The notes under the pieces: model-generated | What the model was told of the DNA's origin: nothing | Databases searched by the model: none | The model's input: the letters and a program-made list of their open reading frames with translations, nothing else | Assembly: GCF_044748305.1 (NCBI RefSeq) | Contig: NZ_JBIVFT010000005.1 | Coordinates: 182,179-246,178 of the forward strand | Source: Arthrobacter_E sp044748305 | Lineage (GTDB): Bacteria > Actinomycetota > Actinomycetes > Actinomycetales > Micrococcaceae | Length of the DNA stretch: 64,000 nt | Direction: 5' to 3' | Translations under genes and position numbers: made by a program | Part shown: piece after piece, positions 42,401-51,442 of the stretch | How the letters are laid out: every line of letters starts with the position of its first letter | Numbering within the stretch: position 1 is the stretch's first letter

Positions 42401-43654
42401 TCAGGAACCCAGCAGAAGCCGTTCAGAGCGGGGGGCCAGCGTGTGCTCGAGGACCAGGCAGGCAGCCCCGATGGCGCCGACGTCCGCTCCTACCGTGCTG
42501 CTGACCACCGAAGGCACGTGAATGGCCCGCGCGTCCGCGCCATGAGCCACCAGTTCCGGGATGCGCTTGAGGTAGTACGGAGCGAGGCGGGTCCAGAAGG
42601 GTCCGCCGAAGACCACGCGGTCCAGGTCCATCACATTGGCGATCACCGAGACCGCTCGCGACAGATGCAGCGCCGAACGCTCGAGGATCGCGACGGCGGC
42701 CTCGCTGCCGTCGTCGGCCGCATCGCACAGCTGCTTGAAGCGTTCTTGCACGACGACGCTCGAGTCGCCGTCCGCCAGGGGTTCGACGAGGCCGACGGCG
42801 GCCGCCGACTCCACCAGCACACGCGGGATGACTGTCGACTTCACGCAGCCGTTCAGTCCGCAGTCGCACGGTGGACCGTCAGGGTCGACGACGATGTGCC
42901 CCATCTCGCCGGCGTTGCCGCTGGAACCCCGGAACACCTCGTCGCCGAGGACCAGGCCACAGCCGATGCCGGTGCCCATGTAGAAGACTGCGAAGTTGCC
43001 GGTCGCCGCCGTCTTGGAAACCCAGGTCTCCGCTACCGCCGCAGCCGTGACGTCCTTGTCCAGAACCACGGCGAGGCCGGTGGCCTTGGACAGCGAATCG
43101 CGCAAGTGGACACGGCTCCAGCCCTGGAGCAGAGGCGGGTTGACCACGGTGCCCGCTTCGAGGTCGATCGGCCCGGGAGCCGCGACACCCAGGCCCGCGA
43201 GTTTGTCCTGATCTATTCCGGACTCCTCCAACAGCCGCTGCACCTCGAACACGATTGAGGCCATGACCGCGGTCGGTTCGCCGGCCTCCGGCGTGTCGAT
43301 CTTGGAGTCCAGGACCACCTGGCCCACCAGATCAAGGAGGGCGAAACTGATGACCGCAGGGTCGACATGGACGCCGAGGGCGTACATTCCGACGGGATTC
43401 AGTTGAAGGATGGTCCGCGGCTTGCCGGGGCCGACCCCCGTCTTGCCCGCTTCGACGATGAGTCCCTGATCCAGAAGACGTCGCGAGATATTGGAGATGG
43501 TCTGCGGCGAGAGACCCACCATTCCGGCCAGCTCAACCCTGCTCAGACCGGCCGGAGAGCGCCGGATGGTGTCGAGGATAACCGTCAGATTGAAGTCACC
43601 CATTTTGGGCAAGTTTGTTCCGCGCCGCGAGGCGGGCGTGCGGAGCTCGGTCAC
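42401..43654 (-). CDS. ROK-family transcriptional regulator (NagC/XylR type)
   Basis: 417 residues from a GTG with an AAGGAG site. N-terminal winged helix-turn-helix (about 25-75, S-R-V-E-L-A-G-M-V-G-L-S-P-Q-T-I-S). The ROK sugar-kinase-like domain has G-T-G-I-G-C-G-L-V-L and the zinc site G-H-I-V-V-D plus C-D-C-G-L-N-G-C. Probably senses a sugar or sugar phosphate. No sugar genes are adjacent, so the regulon is unknown. Confidence 0.88.
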   Translation of the reverse strand: MTELRTPASRRGTNLPKMGDFNLTVILDTIRRSPAGLSRVELAGMVGLSPQTISNISRRLLDQGLIVEAGKTGVGPGKPRTILQLNPVGMYALGVHVDPAVISFALLDLVGQVVLDSKIDTPEAGEPTAVMASIVFEVQRLLEESGIDQDKLAGLGVAAPGPIDLEAGTVVNPPLLQGWSRVHLRDSLSKATGLAVVLDKDVTAAAVAETWVSKTAATGNFAVFYMGTGIGCGLVLGDEVFRGSSGNAGEMGHIVVDPDGPPCDCGLNGCVKSTVIPRVLVESAAAVGLVEPLADGDSSVVVQERFKQLCDAADDGSEAAVAILERSALHLSRAVSVIANVMDLDRVVFGGPFWTRLAPYYLKRIPELVAHGADARAIHVPSVVSSTVGADVGAIGAACLVLEHTLAPRSERLLLGS

Positions 43655-43751
43655 TCATTCTCCTTAATAACTGCAGGGCAGCTGGCCATTGCTCGTAGGC
43701 TACCAGCGTTACCAGTCTGGACACCGCAGGTTCGCTGTGTCCCCTTGCTCG

Positions 43752-44957
43752 TCACCTGATTGAGACGCGGGGTCTGCTGCGCGTGACCGTGAACTTGCTG
43801 TTCCGGCCCACGACTTCCGTCGGACCCAGGTGTTCCCGCAACCCACTCAGATAACCCAGATGACTGTTCCAGACCGTCCACACCTCCCCTTCCGGGGACA
43901 GAACCGGCGCCGTGGCCTTGAAGAGTTTGAGAGCCGCCCCGGCATGGACGCTGTGCCCGAGGTGGAAGGGCGGATTCAACAGGACGAGATCCACCGATCC
44001 CGGCTCCACACCTTCCAATGCGTCGGCATGCAGCACATCGACCTGCCGGCCGACGCCGTTCGCCTCCGCTGTCAGCCGGGCACTGGCGACGGCCGCAGCC
44101 GAGACATCGGTGGCCAGCACTCGGGCCTGAGGCTGGGCCCGGGCAGCCAGTGCGGTCAGGATCCCGGAGCCGCAGCCGAGATCGACGATGCTCTTCACCT
44201 GCGGCATCCTGCCGATGAAGGTGGCCAGGAAGCGGGTTCCGATATCGATCTTGGAGCCGGCGAACACCGCACCGTGCGCCACGACATCGAGGCTGAGTTC
44301 CGGGTGGTGTTCCACACGCGGCCAGAGCTCCGTTCCCGGAAGGACCTCTCTGGCGCCGCTCGCGCGCAGTACGCGGGCCTTGCCTCGAGCCAGGCTGGCC
44401 GTGACGGAAGAGAAGAACTCCCCCAGGACGTCATTCATGGAACGGCTCATGTGCTTGACCATTCCGGAGGCGAGGACTGTCACCCCCGGGTCCGCATACC
44501 GGGCGATCGCCTGAGAGATCTCAGCCAGCTCGGCGAGATTCTTGGGGAGCCTCAGCAGCACGAGCCTGGCACCCTTCAGGAGTTCTTCATCGTAAAGGTG
44601 TCCGCCGGGCTCGCCCTCAGGGAACGAACGGACGCCGGTGAGGCTCAGCCGTTCGGCATTCGTCCGCAGCGCAGTCTGCCCGGTGGCGAGATCCTGCCAG
44701 CTCCGGACTGGCGGCGGTGTCCGCGACCCGTCCGGCAAGGCCGCCAGCAAGGACAGCGTCAGGGCTCCGTACCGGTCTCCGATGACGACCAGCCCATCCC
44801 GGTCCGATGGTTCCGCGCTCAGATGATCCCGGGCATGCTCCAACAGGAGCCTGTCAGCGCCGTCGAACGCCTGCAGATTCTCCGCTTCGACGTCCGGCCA
44901 CCGCCTGAGCGTCGGCAGAACCGCTTCCATATTCACAAAGTTCACTGAATTCACCAC
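43752..44957 (-). CDS. Class I SAM methyltransferase, RlmG/RsmC-like
   Basis: 401 residues, close to E. coli RlmG (378). An N-terminal degenerate methyltransferase-like half is followed by a catalytic half with V-D-L-G-C-G-S-G-I-L (SAM site) and N-P-P-F at 328-331, the N2-guanine methyltransferase motif. Likely modifies a guanine in 23S or 16S rRNA. Starts 3 bases after the phosphatase gene on the same strand; a start at ATG 44930 is also possible. Confidence 0.82.
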   Translation of the reverse strand: MVNSVNFVNMEAVLPTLRRWPDVEAENLQAFDGADRLLLEHARDHLSAEPSDRDGLVVIGDRYGALTLSLLAALPDGSRTPPPVRSWQDLATGQTALRTNAERLSLTGVRSFPEGEPGGHLYDEELLKGARLVLLRLPKNLAELAEISQAIARYADPGVTVLASGMVKHMSRSMNDVLGEFFSSVTASLARGKARVLRASGAREVLPGTELWPRVEHHPELSLDVVAHGAVFAGSKIDIGTRFLATFIGRMPQVKSIVDLGCGSGILTALAARAQPQARVLATDVSAAAVASARLTAEANGVGRQVDVLHADALEGVEPGSVDLVLLNPPFHLGHSVHAGAALKLFKATAPVLSPEGEVWTVWNSHLGYLSGLREHLGPTEVVGRNSKFTVTRSRPRVSIR

Positions 44958-44960
44958 GAC

Positions 44961-45704
44961 TCACAAACGCTCGCCGAGCAGGGCTTTCTGGAGAGCCGTG
45001 ACCTCGTCGAGTGTCAGACCATGGTGCTGCAGGTAACCCGAGGACCCCCCGAAGGAGTCGTCGAGGTATCCCAGCGTCTCCCGCATGACCTCCGCAGGAC
45101 TTCCCCCGGCCAGCGTGAGGACCTGTTCCGTGATGGGGAAACCCATCGACTCCATCAGAACGACGACGCCGTCGAGCCACTCCCCCGACAGATTGGCCGC
45201 GGTGCCCGAATAATCCAGGACGACGGCCTCCCGGTCGACGCCCACCGCATCCAGGAGCAGAGCGATCATGACTCCTGTCCGATCCTTGCCCGCGGTGCAA
45301 TGGACAAGCGTCCCCTGTCCCAGCGCGGCGTTGTGCAGAACGCGCCGCGCGAGCTGCACGGCGACATCCCCGCCCTGGGCGAGGATCAGACGGTACAGCC
45401 CCTGAAGAGTGGGGAGCTGCCGGAGCGAGGAACCGAGCGCCCCCGCCAGGACATTGCCTCTCAGCACCTCCAGTTCGAGACCGGCCAAGGCGCTGGGAGA
45501 CCTCTGCACCTCGTCGTCGTCCCGAAGATCGAGCACTGTGGCGACCTTGAGTTCACGCAGCCGCTCCCGGCCCTCATCCGTGAGGAGGTGGAGGGCATCG
45601 GATCGATAGAGAACGCCACTCAGTGTGAGGCCGCTTCCAGCCGGCAGGGCGCCGAGGTCCCTGAAGTTGTACGTCTTGGGCAGTGGAACCGCCTGTCCGA
45701 TCAC
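44961..45704 (-). CDS. Tyrosine phosphatase, Y_phosphatase3 type
   Basis: 247 residues from a GTG at 45704 with GGAGG eight bases upstream, preferred over 45737. Signature H-C-T-A-G-K-D-R-T-G with Cys136 and Arg142; N-F-R-D-L-G near the N terminus and G-x-L-Y-R-S-D are typical of the MptpB-like family. May act on protein phosphotyrosine, phosphoserine or phosphoinositide. No signal peptide. Followed closely by the methyltransferase gene. Confidence 0.88.
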   Translation of the reverse strand: MIGQAVPLPKTYNFRDLGALPAGSGLTLSGVLYRSDALHLLTDEGRERLRELKVATVLDLRDDDEVQRSPSALAGLELEVLRGNVLAGALGSSLRQLPTLQGLYRLILAQGGDVAVQLARRVLHNAALGQGTLVHCTAGKDRTGVMIALLLDAVGVDREAVVLDYSGTAANLSGEWLDGVVVLMESMGFPITEQVLTLAGGSPAEVMRETLGYLDDSFGGSSGYLQHHGLTLDEVTALQKALLGERL

Positions 45705-45832
45705 CGGATGCCTCCTGCAGAACTCTGTCCTCGTCACCTACGAGAGAAGGGGCCCGGCCCTTCGGTCGCGCCGTCATGAGATGAGTGCCGCCGCAGCCGG
45801 AACCCGGGGTTCGGCCACGGCGAGCACGGAAA

Positions 45833-45868
45833 GGGAATGCCCGGCCCCAGAAGGGGCCGGGCATTCCC
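45833..45868 (-). terminator. Terminator hairpin after sigA
   Basis: Perfect 16-bp stem with loop AGAA, seven bases after the sigma factor stop. It ends the sigma transcript before the phosphatase leader on the same strand. Confidence 0.85.
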
Positions 45869-45875
45869 AGGGACC

Positions 45876-47201
45876 TCAGTCCAGGTAGTCCCGCAGGACC
45901 TGGGAGCGCGAAGGATGGCGCAGCTTGGACATCGTCTTGGATTCGATCTGGCGGATACGTTCACGTGTCACGCCGTAGACCTTGCCGATTTCGTCTAAAG
46001 TCTTCGGCTGGCCGTCCGTCAGGCCGAAGCGCATCGCCACCACACCGGCCTCACGCTCGGAAAGCGTGTCGAGAACGGAGTGAAGCTGCTCCTGCAGCAA
46101 GGTGAAGCTCACGGCGTCGGCCGGGACCACGGCCTCGGAGTCCTCGATGAGGTCACCGAACTCCGAATCGCCGTCCTCACCCAAGGGGGTGTGCAGCGAA
46201 ATCGGCTCGCGGCCGTACTTCTGGACCTCGACGACCTTCTCCGGCGTCATGTCCAGTTCCTTGGCCAGTTCTTCAGGCGTGGGTTCACGGCCGAGATCCT
46301 GGAGCATCTGACGCTGAACACGAGCCAGCTTGTTGATGACTTCCACCATGTGGACCGGGATACGGATGGTACGGGCCTGGTCGGCCATGGCCCGGGTGAT
46401 CGCCTGACGGATCCACCACGTCGCGTAGGTGGAGAACTTGAAGCCCTTGGTGTAATCGAACTTCTCCACGGCCCTGATCAGACCGAGGTTGCCTTCCTGG
46501 ATGAGATCCAGGAACAGCATGCCGCGGCCTGTGTAGCGCTTGGCCAAGGAGACCACGAGCCGGAGGTTGGCCTCAAGCAGGTGGTTCTTGGCCCGCTTGC
46601 CATCATGGATGATGAAGTCGAGTTCGCGCCGGTACTTGGGATCCATGGCATCCCCCTCGGCAGCGATCTTCTCCTCGGCGAAGAGCCCGGCTTCGATCCG
46701 CAGTGCGAGATCGACTTCCTGCTCGGCGTTCAGCAGAGCGACCTTGCCGATCTGCTTCAGGTAGTCCTTGACCGGGTCTGCGGTGGCCCCGGCAGACATG
46801 ACCTGCTGCACGGGCGCGTCGTCATCATCGGCATCCGAGTATACGAAGCCACTGCCGGTCGGCGCCGGCTTCGTCTCGGCCCCTTCGGTTTCGGCTTCCG
46901 CCGCCTCGGCGAGATTCGGCTCGGCATCCTCAGAGGCCGCATCGTCCCGGGCGTCGTCGTTCAGTTCTTCGGCCTTGTTCGCGGCAGCCTTCCGCCCCCG
47001 CGTCTTGGCGCCGGCTTCGGCGCCCTTCTTCGCAGCAGCGCGCGGCGTCGCAGAGTCCTCGCCTTGTCCGGCGGCCTCGGCTTCCTTCTTGGCCTTGTTT
47101 GCGGCGCGCGTGGCAGCAGCCTTGGCGGCGCGAGCCTTCTTCTTCTCCTCGTCAGTCAACTCGGCCTGAACGGCAGTTTCCTTCGTCGTGGGAGTGGTCA
47201 C
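45876..47201 (-). CDS. sigA: Primary RNA polymerase sigma factor (sigma-70 group 1)
   Basis: 441 residues from a GTG with AGAAAGGG. A Lys/Ala/Glu-rich unconserved N-terminal region of about 130 residues, region 1.2 (about 143-175, D-P-V-K-D-Y-L-K-Q-I-G), region 2 (about 205-285, with F-S-T-Y-A-T-W-W-I-R-Q-A-I), region 3, and region 4 (about 375-441, V-T-R-E-R-I-R-Q-I-E-S). The housekeeping type (RpoD/HrdB/SigA), recognising -35 and -10 promoters. Confidence 0.97.
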   Translation of the reverse strand: MTTPTTKETAVQAELTDEEKKKARAAKAAATRAANKAKKEAEAAGQGEDSATPRAAAKKGAEAGAKTRGRKAAANKAEELNDDARDDAASEDAEPNLAEAAEAETEGAETKPAPTGSGFVYSDADDDDAPVQQVMSAGATADPVKDYLKQIGKVALLNAEQEVDLALRIEAGLFAEEKIAAEGDAMDPKYRRELDFIIHDGKRAKNHLLEANLRLVVSLAKRYTGRGMLFLDLIQEGNLGLIRAVEKFDYTKGFKFSTYATWWIRQAITRAMADQARTIRIPVHMVEVINKLARVQRQMLQDLGREPTPEELAKELDMTPEKVVEVQKYGREPISLHTPLGEDGDSEFGDLIEDSEAVVPADAVSFTLLQEQLHSVLDTLSEREAGVVAMRFGLTDGQPKTLDEIGKVYGVTRERIRQIESKTMSKLRHPSRSQVLRDYLD

Positions 47202-47235
47202 AGAAACCCTTTCTAGCAGCGCCTGGGTGTCCCGG

Positions 47236-47262
47236 AGGGTAACACCACTATGACCCTGTCAA
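47236..47262 (-). promoter_or_regulatory. Candidate sigA promoter
   Basis: On the minus strand a perfect -35 TTGACA (47262-47257) is followed after 15 bases by TACCCT (47241-47236), about 35 bases before the GTG. The spacer is short, so the call is tentative. Confidence 0.5.
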
Positions 47263-47524
47263 GTCCGCGCTGCACGAGGCAGATACTCCAGACCGGCAGA
47301 GCCTGTGAAGGACAACGCCTGTGGTCTGGCAATTGTTCCCCGCTGAGAGCACTGAAAGTGTTTCCCTGCGGCAATTGTCATCACGCGGACCCAACCGGGT
47401 CTCCGGACTAGTCTCTCATGAAATCCCCGCCTGCCGATGCAAGCGGGCACAATACGCTCTTTCTCACCCACATCAAGGTGTTCTTGACCACATTGTCCTG
47501 AACAGCGCCCTCCTCAGAACCACA
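47263..47524. other. Upstream region of sigA
   Basis: No supported gene. The sequence GGCAATTGT occurs twice as a direct repeat (47328-47336 and 47370-47378), 42 bases apart, about four helical turns, and could be a regulator site upstream of the sigma promoter. No strong terminator hairpin for the DUF4192 gene was seen. Confidence 0.4.
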
Positions 47525-48736
47525 TCAGTCACGCCATTCCCGCCCGCTCCAGCTGCTGCTTCTCCGGGTGGCCCAGCCGCTGAGCCGCCCCGCGAGGACC
47601 AGACCGTGAAGAAGGAAAGCCAATCGGTGTCCGGGTTCGACGGCGAGCGCCCGGCCCAGCAGAACTGAGGCGTGAGTGCCTCTCCCCCGGCACCACTCGA
47701 TCCAGGCCAGCGCGGTCAGTGCCGCGGCGGTGGACTCGCCGCGTCCGTGGAGAGCGGTCTCGAGACAAGCAGCGAAGCGATCCATCCGCTCCCAGTCGGG
47801 CGCTTCATCGCTGTCTCCTGTGATCACCGCACCGAACCGGTCCAGACAGTGCCCCAGTGAGTCCGGTGACGGGGCGAAGAGGGCCTGTCCGGCCCGCTGC
47901 TCCTCTCCCTCTCCGACCACCCCTGCGGCGACACTCCCCCAGAAAGCAAGCCGGGCATCGGACGCCACGGAGACCAGGACCGCGTCCCGGACCGCAGGTT
48001 CCGCCAGGCCGTCCAGTAGATCCGTGAGATCCTCGGAGGCGGCGCCACGTCCGGGTTCCTTCAGTAGCCGTTCCCAACGGGAGAGAATCCCGGCGAGCTC
48101 GTTCTCCGTGACCGGCTCCGGCACGGCCTGCAGTACCGTCCGGGGGCCCTCGCCTCTGGACGGCTTCTCGACTGGCCCTGGATGATGGGCCGACGAGTCC
48201 CAACCGTCCTCGGGGTGCTCCCGGATCACACTGCCCTTGAACACCATCTCAGCGGCCAACCGGGAGTCCCTCATCGTCTCGAGGGACTGGACTCCGGTCC
48301 GCCGCCCGCCCGCCGTCGTCCATTCTGCGCGCGCTCCGGCCTCCCCGCAGGAGGCGAAGGTCCAGCCGTCGGCACCCACTGCCCAGGCATCCACCACCGG
48401 GCGGCCCTCCTTCGCCAGCAGATCCGCCAGCACGGTGAGGAGCCCACGTGCCGCAGCCGCCACGGTGCGAGCCTGCCCACCCCCGAAGACCGCCACCAAG
48501 GTTCCGTCCGAGGAGTGATCATGCCGCAGATGTCTCAGGACCACGAGCGCATAGCGCAGCAGATCCTGTTCCGTCTGCTCCCCCGCTGGGAGATCAACTC
48601 TGAGTGTGGCGCCGAGACTGCCACCTCCCAGGGAGAGACAGACAAGTGATTCCCGGGGCCAGAAACCGAGGGCGTGCGGGATGTAGCCGAGGATGTCCTC
48701 AGGGCTCGTCGCTGTGAACAGTGCGCTGCGTTCCAT
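47525..48736 (-). CDS. DUF4192 family protein
   Basis: 403 residues from ATG 48736; an upstream start at 48787 adds 17 unconserved residues. Opens with A-T-S-P-E-D-I-L-G-Y-I-P-H-A-L-G-F-W-P, the hallmark of DUF4192, and has L-G-x-x-L-R-V-D-L-P soon after. Common in actinobacteria next to sigA, as here; function unknown. Soluble. Confidence 0.87.
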   Translation of the reverse strand: MERSALFTATSPEDILGYIPHALGFWPRESLVCLSLGGGSLGATLRVDLPAGEQTEQDLLRYALVVLRHLRHDHSSDGTLVAVFGGGQARTVAAAARGLLTVLADLLAKEGRPVVDAWAVGADGWTFASCGEAGARAEWTTAGGRRTGVQSLETMRDSRLAAEMVFKGSVIREHPEDGWDSSAHHPGPVEKPSRGEGPRTVLQAVPEPVTENELAGILSRWERLLKEPGRGAASEDLTDLLDGLAEPAVRDAVLVSVASDARLAFWGSVAAGVVGEGEEQRAGQALFAPSPDSLGHCLDRFGAVITGDSDEAPDWERMDRFAACLETALHGRGESTAAALTALAWIEWCRGRGTHASVLLGRALAVEPGHRLAFLLHGLVLAGRLSGWATRRSSSWSGREWRD

Positions 48737-48850
48737 GCGACAAGCCTGCGTGTCCAGGATGGCGCGGGGAGCGCGGTTCACGCCCATGTGGACAGTCCCT
48801 GGAGCCGACGCTGTGGACGGCCTCCTCGCCGGACCCTCTCCGAAGCTGCT

Positions 48851-50176
48851 TCAGCGACGGCCTTGACGGGATCGTTCCCATAGAACCTTGGCCAGTGGCC
48901 GCGGACTGATCCCGGCTTCCCGGCGGGCCCTGCGCCGGACGATCGCGACGGCCACCGTCCCCACCAGCAGGAAGAGGAACTGGCTCGCCAGCGCGATCCG
49001 GAAGGGGGCCAGACCGTAGAGCCGGCCCTGCGAGAAACCACTGGCGTTGAGCAGATCCAGGACCAGCCCGATCACATACATGCTCATCAGCGCAGCGACG
49101 AAACCGCCGACGTTGACGATGCCGGTGGCCGTGCCGATCCTCTCCACGGGATTCGAGGTGCGTGCGAAATCGAAGCCGATCATCGAGGCAGGGCCGCCGA
49201 GGCCCATGACCACCACCAGTACGGCCAGGAGCCACAGAGGAGCCTGGCCCGGCCAGAGCAGGACGACGGACCAGGCGACTCCGGTGAGGAAGGAGACCAG
49301 AAGAACCATCGAGGAACGGCGGACCGGATAACGGGAGACGAAGCGGCCGAAGAACGGCCCGGACACCATGGCGACCAGGACATAGAGACTCATGATCGCC
49401 GAAGCGGTCCCCTGCGTCAGGCCCTGCGCCGAGATGAGGAACGGATAACCCCAGGCGAGCGCGAACACCGTCCCCGCAAACGGTGTGGTGAAGTGACTCC
49501 AGAGACCGAGCCTCGTTCCGGGTTCCTTCCAGGACTCTGCCAGAGCCCGGGAGATCTCCTTCACCCCACCGGTGTTGTCCCGGCGCGCTCTGCCTTCCGG
49601 TGCGTCCTTCAGGAAGAGCACCACGAGAACACAGGCGAGAGCAGACAGAGCGGCGAGCGAAAGGAATGCCGGCGTCCAGGCGGTGGAGTGCAGCAGCCAC
49701 GCGAAGGGGATGACGCTCACCAGCTGGCCGAGCTGCCCCACCATTCCGGTGAACTGCGTGAGCAGCGGGACCTGACGGGGCTGGAACCAGGCGGGCAGCA
49801 GCCGCAGCACGGAGATGAATGTGGCGGCATCACCGGCGCCGACCAGGACCCTGCCGAGCACCCCCGCCGCGACCGAATCGGCGGCCGCGAGCTGCGCCTG
49901 GCCGAGACACATCAGCAGGGCTCCGCCTGCCACCATCGCCCTGGGCCCGAGACGGTCGACGAGTACGCCGACGGGGATCTGGAGACCCGCATAGACGAGC
50001 AATTGCAGCACGGAGAAGGCGGAAATGGCCGCCGCACTCGCATGGAACCGTTCCGTCGCCTCAAGGCCGGCTATCCCGAAGGAAGTCCGCTGCGTCACCG
50101 CCACCAGATAGGCGAAGACACCGACACCCCACACCAGCCAGGACCGTAAAGCACGCACGTCCCCATTGTTCCGCAC
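48851..50176 (-). CDS. MFS transporter
   Basis: 441 residues, twelve predicted membrane helices, with the loop motif G-V-L-V-D-R-L-G-P-R between helices 2 and 3. Group of small-solute symporters (nitrate/organic acid-like sequences), substrate unknown. GTG at 50176 or the in-frame GTG at 50158 could be the start. On the same strand as the flanking PAC2 and DUF4192 genes. Confidence 0.83.
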   Translation of the reverse strand: MRNNGDVRALRSWLVWGVGVFAYLVAVTQRTSFGIAGLEATERFHASAAAISAFSVLQLLVYAGLQIPVGVLVDRLGPRAMVAGGALLMCLGQAQLAAADSVAAGVLGRVLVGAGDAATFISVLRLLPAWFQPRQVPLLTQFTGMVGQLGQLVSVIPFAWLLHSTAWTPAFLSLAALSALACVLVVLFLKDAPEGRARRDNTGGVKEISRALAESWKEPGTRLGLWSHFTTPFAGTVFALAWGYPFLISAQGLTQGTASAIMSLYVLVAMVSGPFFGRFVSRYPVRRSSMVLLVSFLTGVAWSVVLLWPGQAPLWLLAVLVVVMGLGGPASMIGFDFARTSNPVERIGTATGIVNVGGFVAALMSMYVIGLVLDLLNASGFSQGRLYGLAPFRIALASQFLFLLVGTVAVAIVRRRARREAGISPRPLAKVLWERSRQGRR

Positions 50177-50222
50177 CGGACCGCGGAGGAGGTTCCTCCC
50201 CGCGCGTTCCGATCAGAATCGC

Positions 50223-51272
50223 TCAGACGAGGCCGGGGCCTGGAGGCATTCCTCCCGGTTCCTCGTGCCCGGGATGCTCGTCCTGGTTCTGCAGTTCCTG
50301 CGCCAGATAGGCCTCCACGGCGGCACCGAGTGATTCGGCACTGGGAATCTCGTCATTCTCATCGGCCAGGAGGGAGCGACGCACGGTGTTCTCGGAGTAC
50401 TGGTCGTACCGCTCCTCGAGATTGTGGACCACCTGCTGGACGTCTTCGCTCGCTTCCATCTGTTCGGTGATCTGACGGGCGACGTCACGCGCGACCTCGC
50501 GGAGCCGCTCCGAGGGGAGCATGAGGCTTGCGGCCGCGCCCAGATACTCCATGCCGGCCACCGCGGCCTGCGGATACTCGGCGTCGGCGAGGTAGTGGGG
50601 AACGTGGATGACGTAGCCGGCGACGTTCCGTCCTGCGGCGATCAGCTTCAATTCCAGGACGTGCCCGATGGCTGCCGGGACCTCGACTGTCGGCTTCCAG
50701 ACGGAGATGCCCTCGATCAGCTCGGGCCTGTTGCCGTGGACCGTCACCCCGACCGGCCGCGTATGCGGCACCGGCATCGGGATGGAGTGGACCCAGGTGA
50801 CGAGGTTGACGTCCAGGGCCTCGACGAGGGAGACCACGGCCTTGGAGAAACGCTCCCACTGAAGGTCCGGTTCGAACCCGGAGAGCAGCAGGAACGGCGT
50901 CCCGAGAGGATCCTCCAGAAGATACAGTGCGAGCCGCGGTGGCGCATAGTCCTGCAGATGATCCTCGACGAAGGTCAGATGAGGTCTGCGGGAACGGTAG
51001 TCGAGCAGCTGGTCGGCATCGAACACCGCCACCGGCCGCACGGTGGGCAGCTCCAGCAGCTCCTGGGAGATCTGCCGGACCACATGTCCGGCGTCGGCGA
51101 ACCCCGTGAATGCCATGAGCAGGTTGAGCCCCTTCAGCGACGCATCCTGCAACAGCTCCTCGTCGGCCCGGTACAGGCCGGCCGGATCGAGCAGCGCTCC
51201 GTACGTCTGGTCAAACACCATGTCCTCCACTGCATCCCGCCTCCGACGGCGGTCATCGGAATCCTTGTTCAT
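50223..51272 (-). CDS. PAC2 family protein (proteasome assembly chaperone-like)
   Basis: 349 residues from ATG 51272; an inner ATG at 51224 with GGAGG nearby is also possible. PAC2 domain with L-L-M-A-F-T-G-F-A-D-A-G, V-F-D-A-D-Q-L-L-D-Y and W-x-H-S-I-P-M-P-V-P-H-T-R-P. The acidic C-terminal tail ends Gly/Pro-rich. Actinobacterial PAC2 proteins are found near proteasome and sigma genes; their role is not settled. Divergent from pepA. Confidence 0.88.
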   Translation of the reverse strand: MNKDSDDRRRRRDAVEDMVFDQTYGALLDPAGLYRADEELLQDASLKGLNLLMAFTGFADAGHVVRQISQELLELPTVRPVAVFDADQLLDYRSRRPHLTFVEDHLQDYAPPRLALYLLEDPLGTPFLLLSGFEPDLQWERFSKAVVSLVEALDVNLVTWVHSIPMPVPHTRPVGVTVHGNRPELIEGISVWKPTVEVPAAIGHVLELKLIAAGRNVAGYVIHVPHYLADAEYPQAAVAGMEYLGAAASLMLPSERLREVARDVARQITEQMEASEDVQQVVHNLEERYDQYSENTVRRSLLADENDEIPSAESLGAAVEAYLAQELQNQDEHPGHEEPGGMPPGPGLV

Positions 51273-51442
51273 CTCAGTTCGTGCAACACCCCGGAGGCAC
51301 CGGCGCATTCCCGGAAGCCGCAGGTGGCTTGTGTGACACGGGCTACGATCATAGTTGGTGAACGGCGCCACATCAGTGCCGGCACCAGTGACCCATGGGA
51401 CAAGGACGTCCACCCATTACACAAGAAGTGAGGCAGGAACTC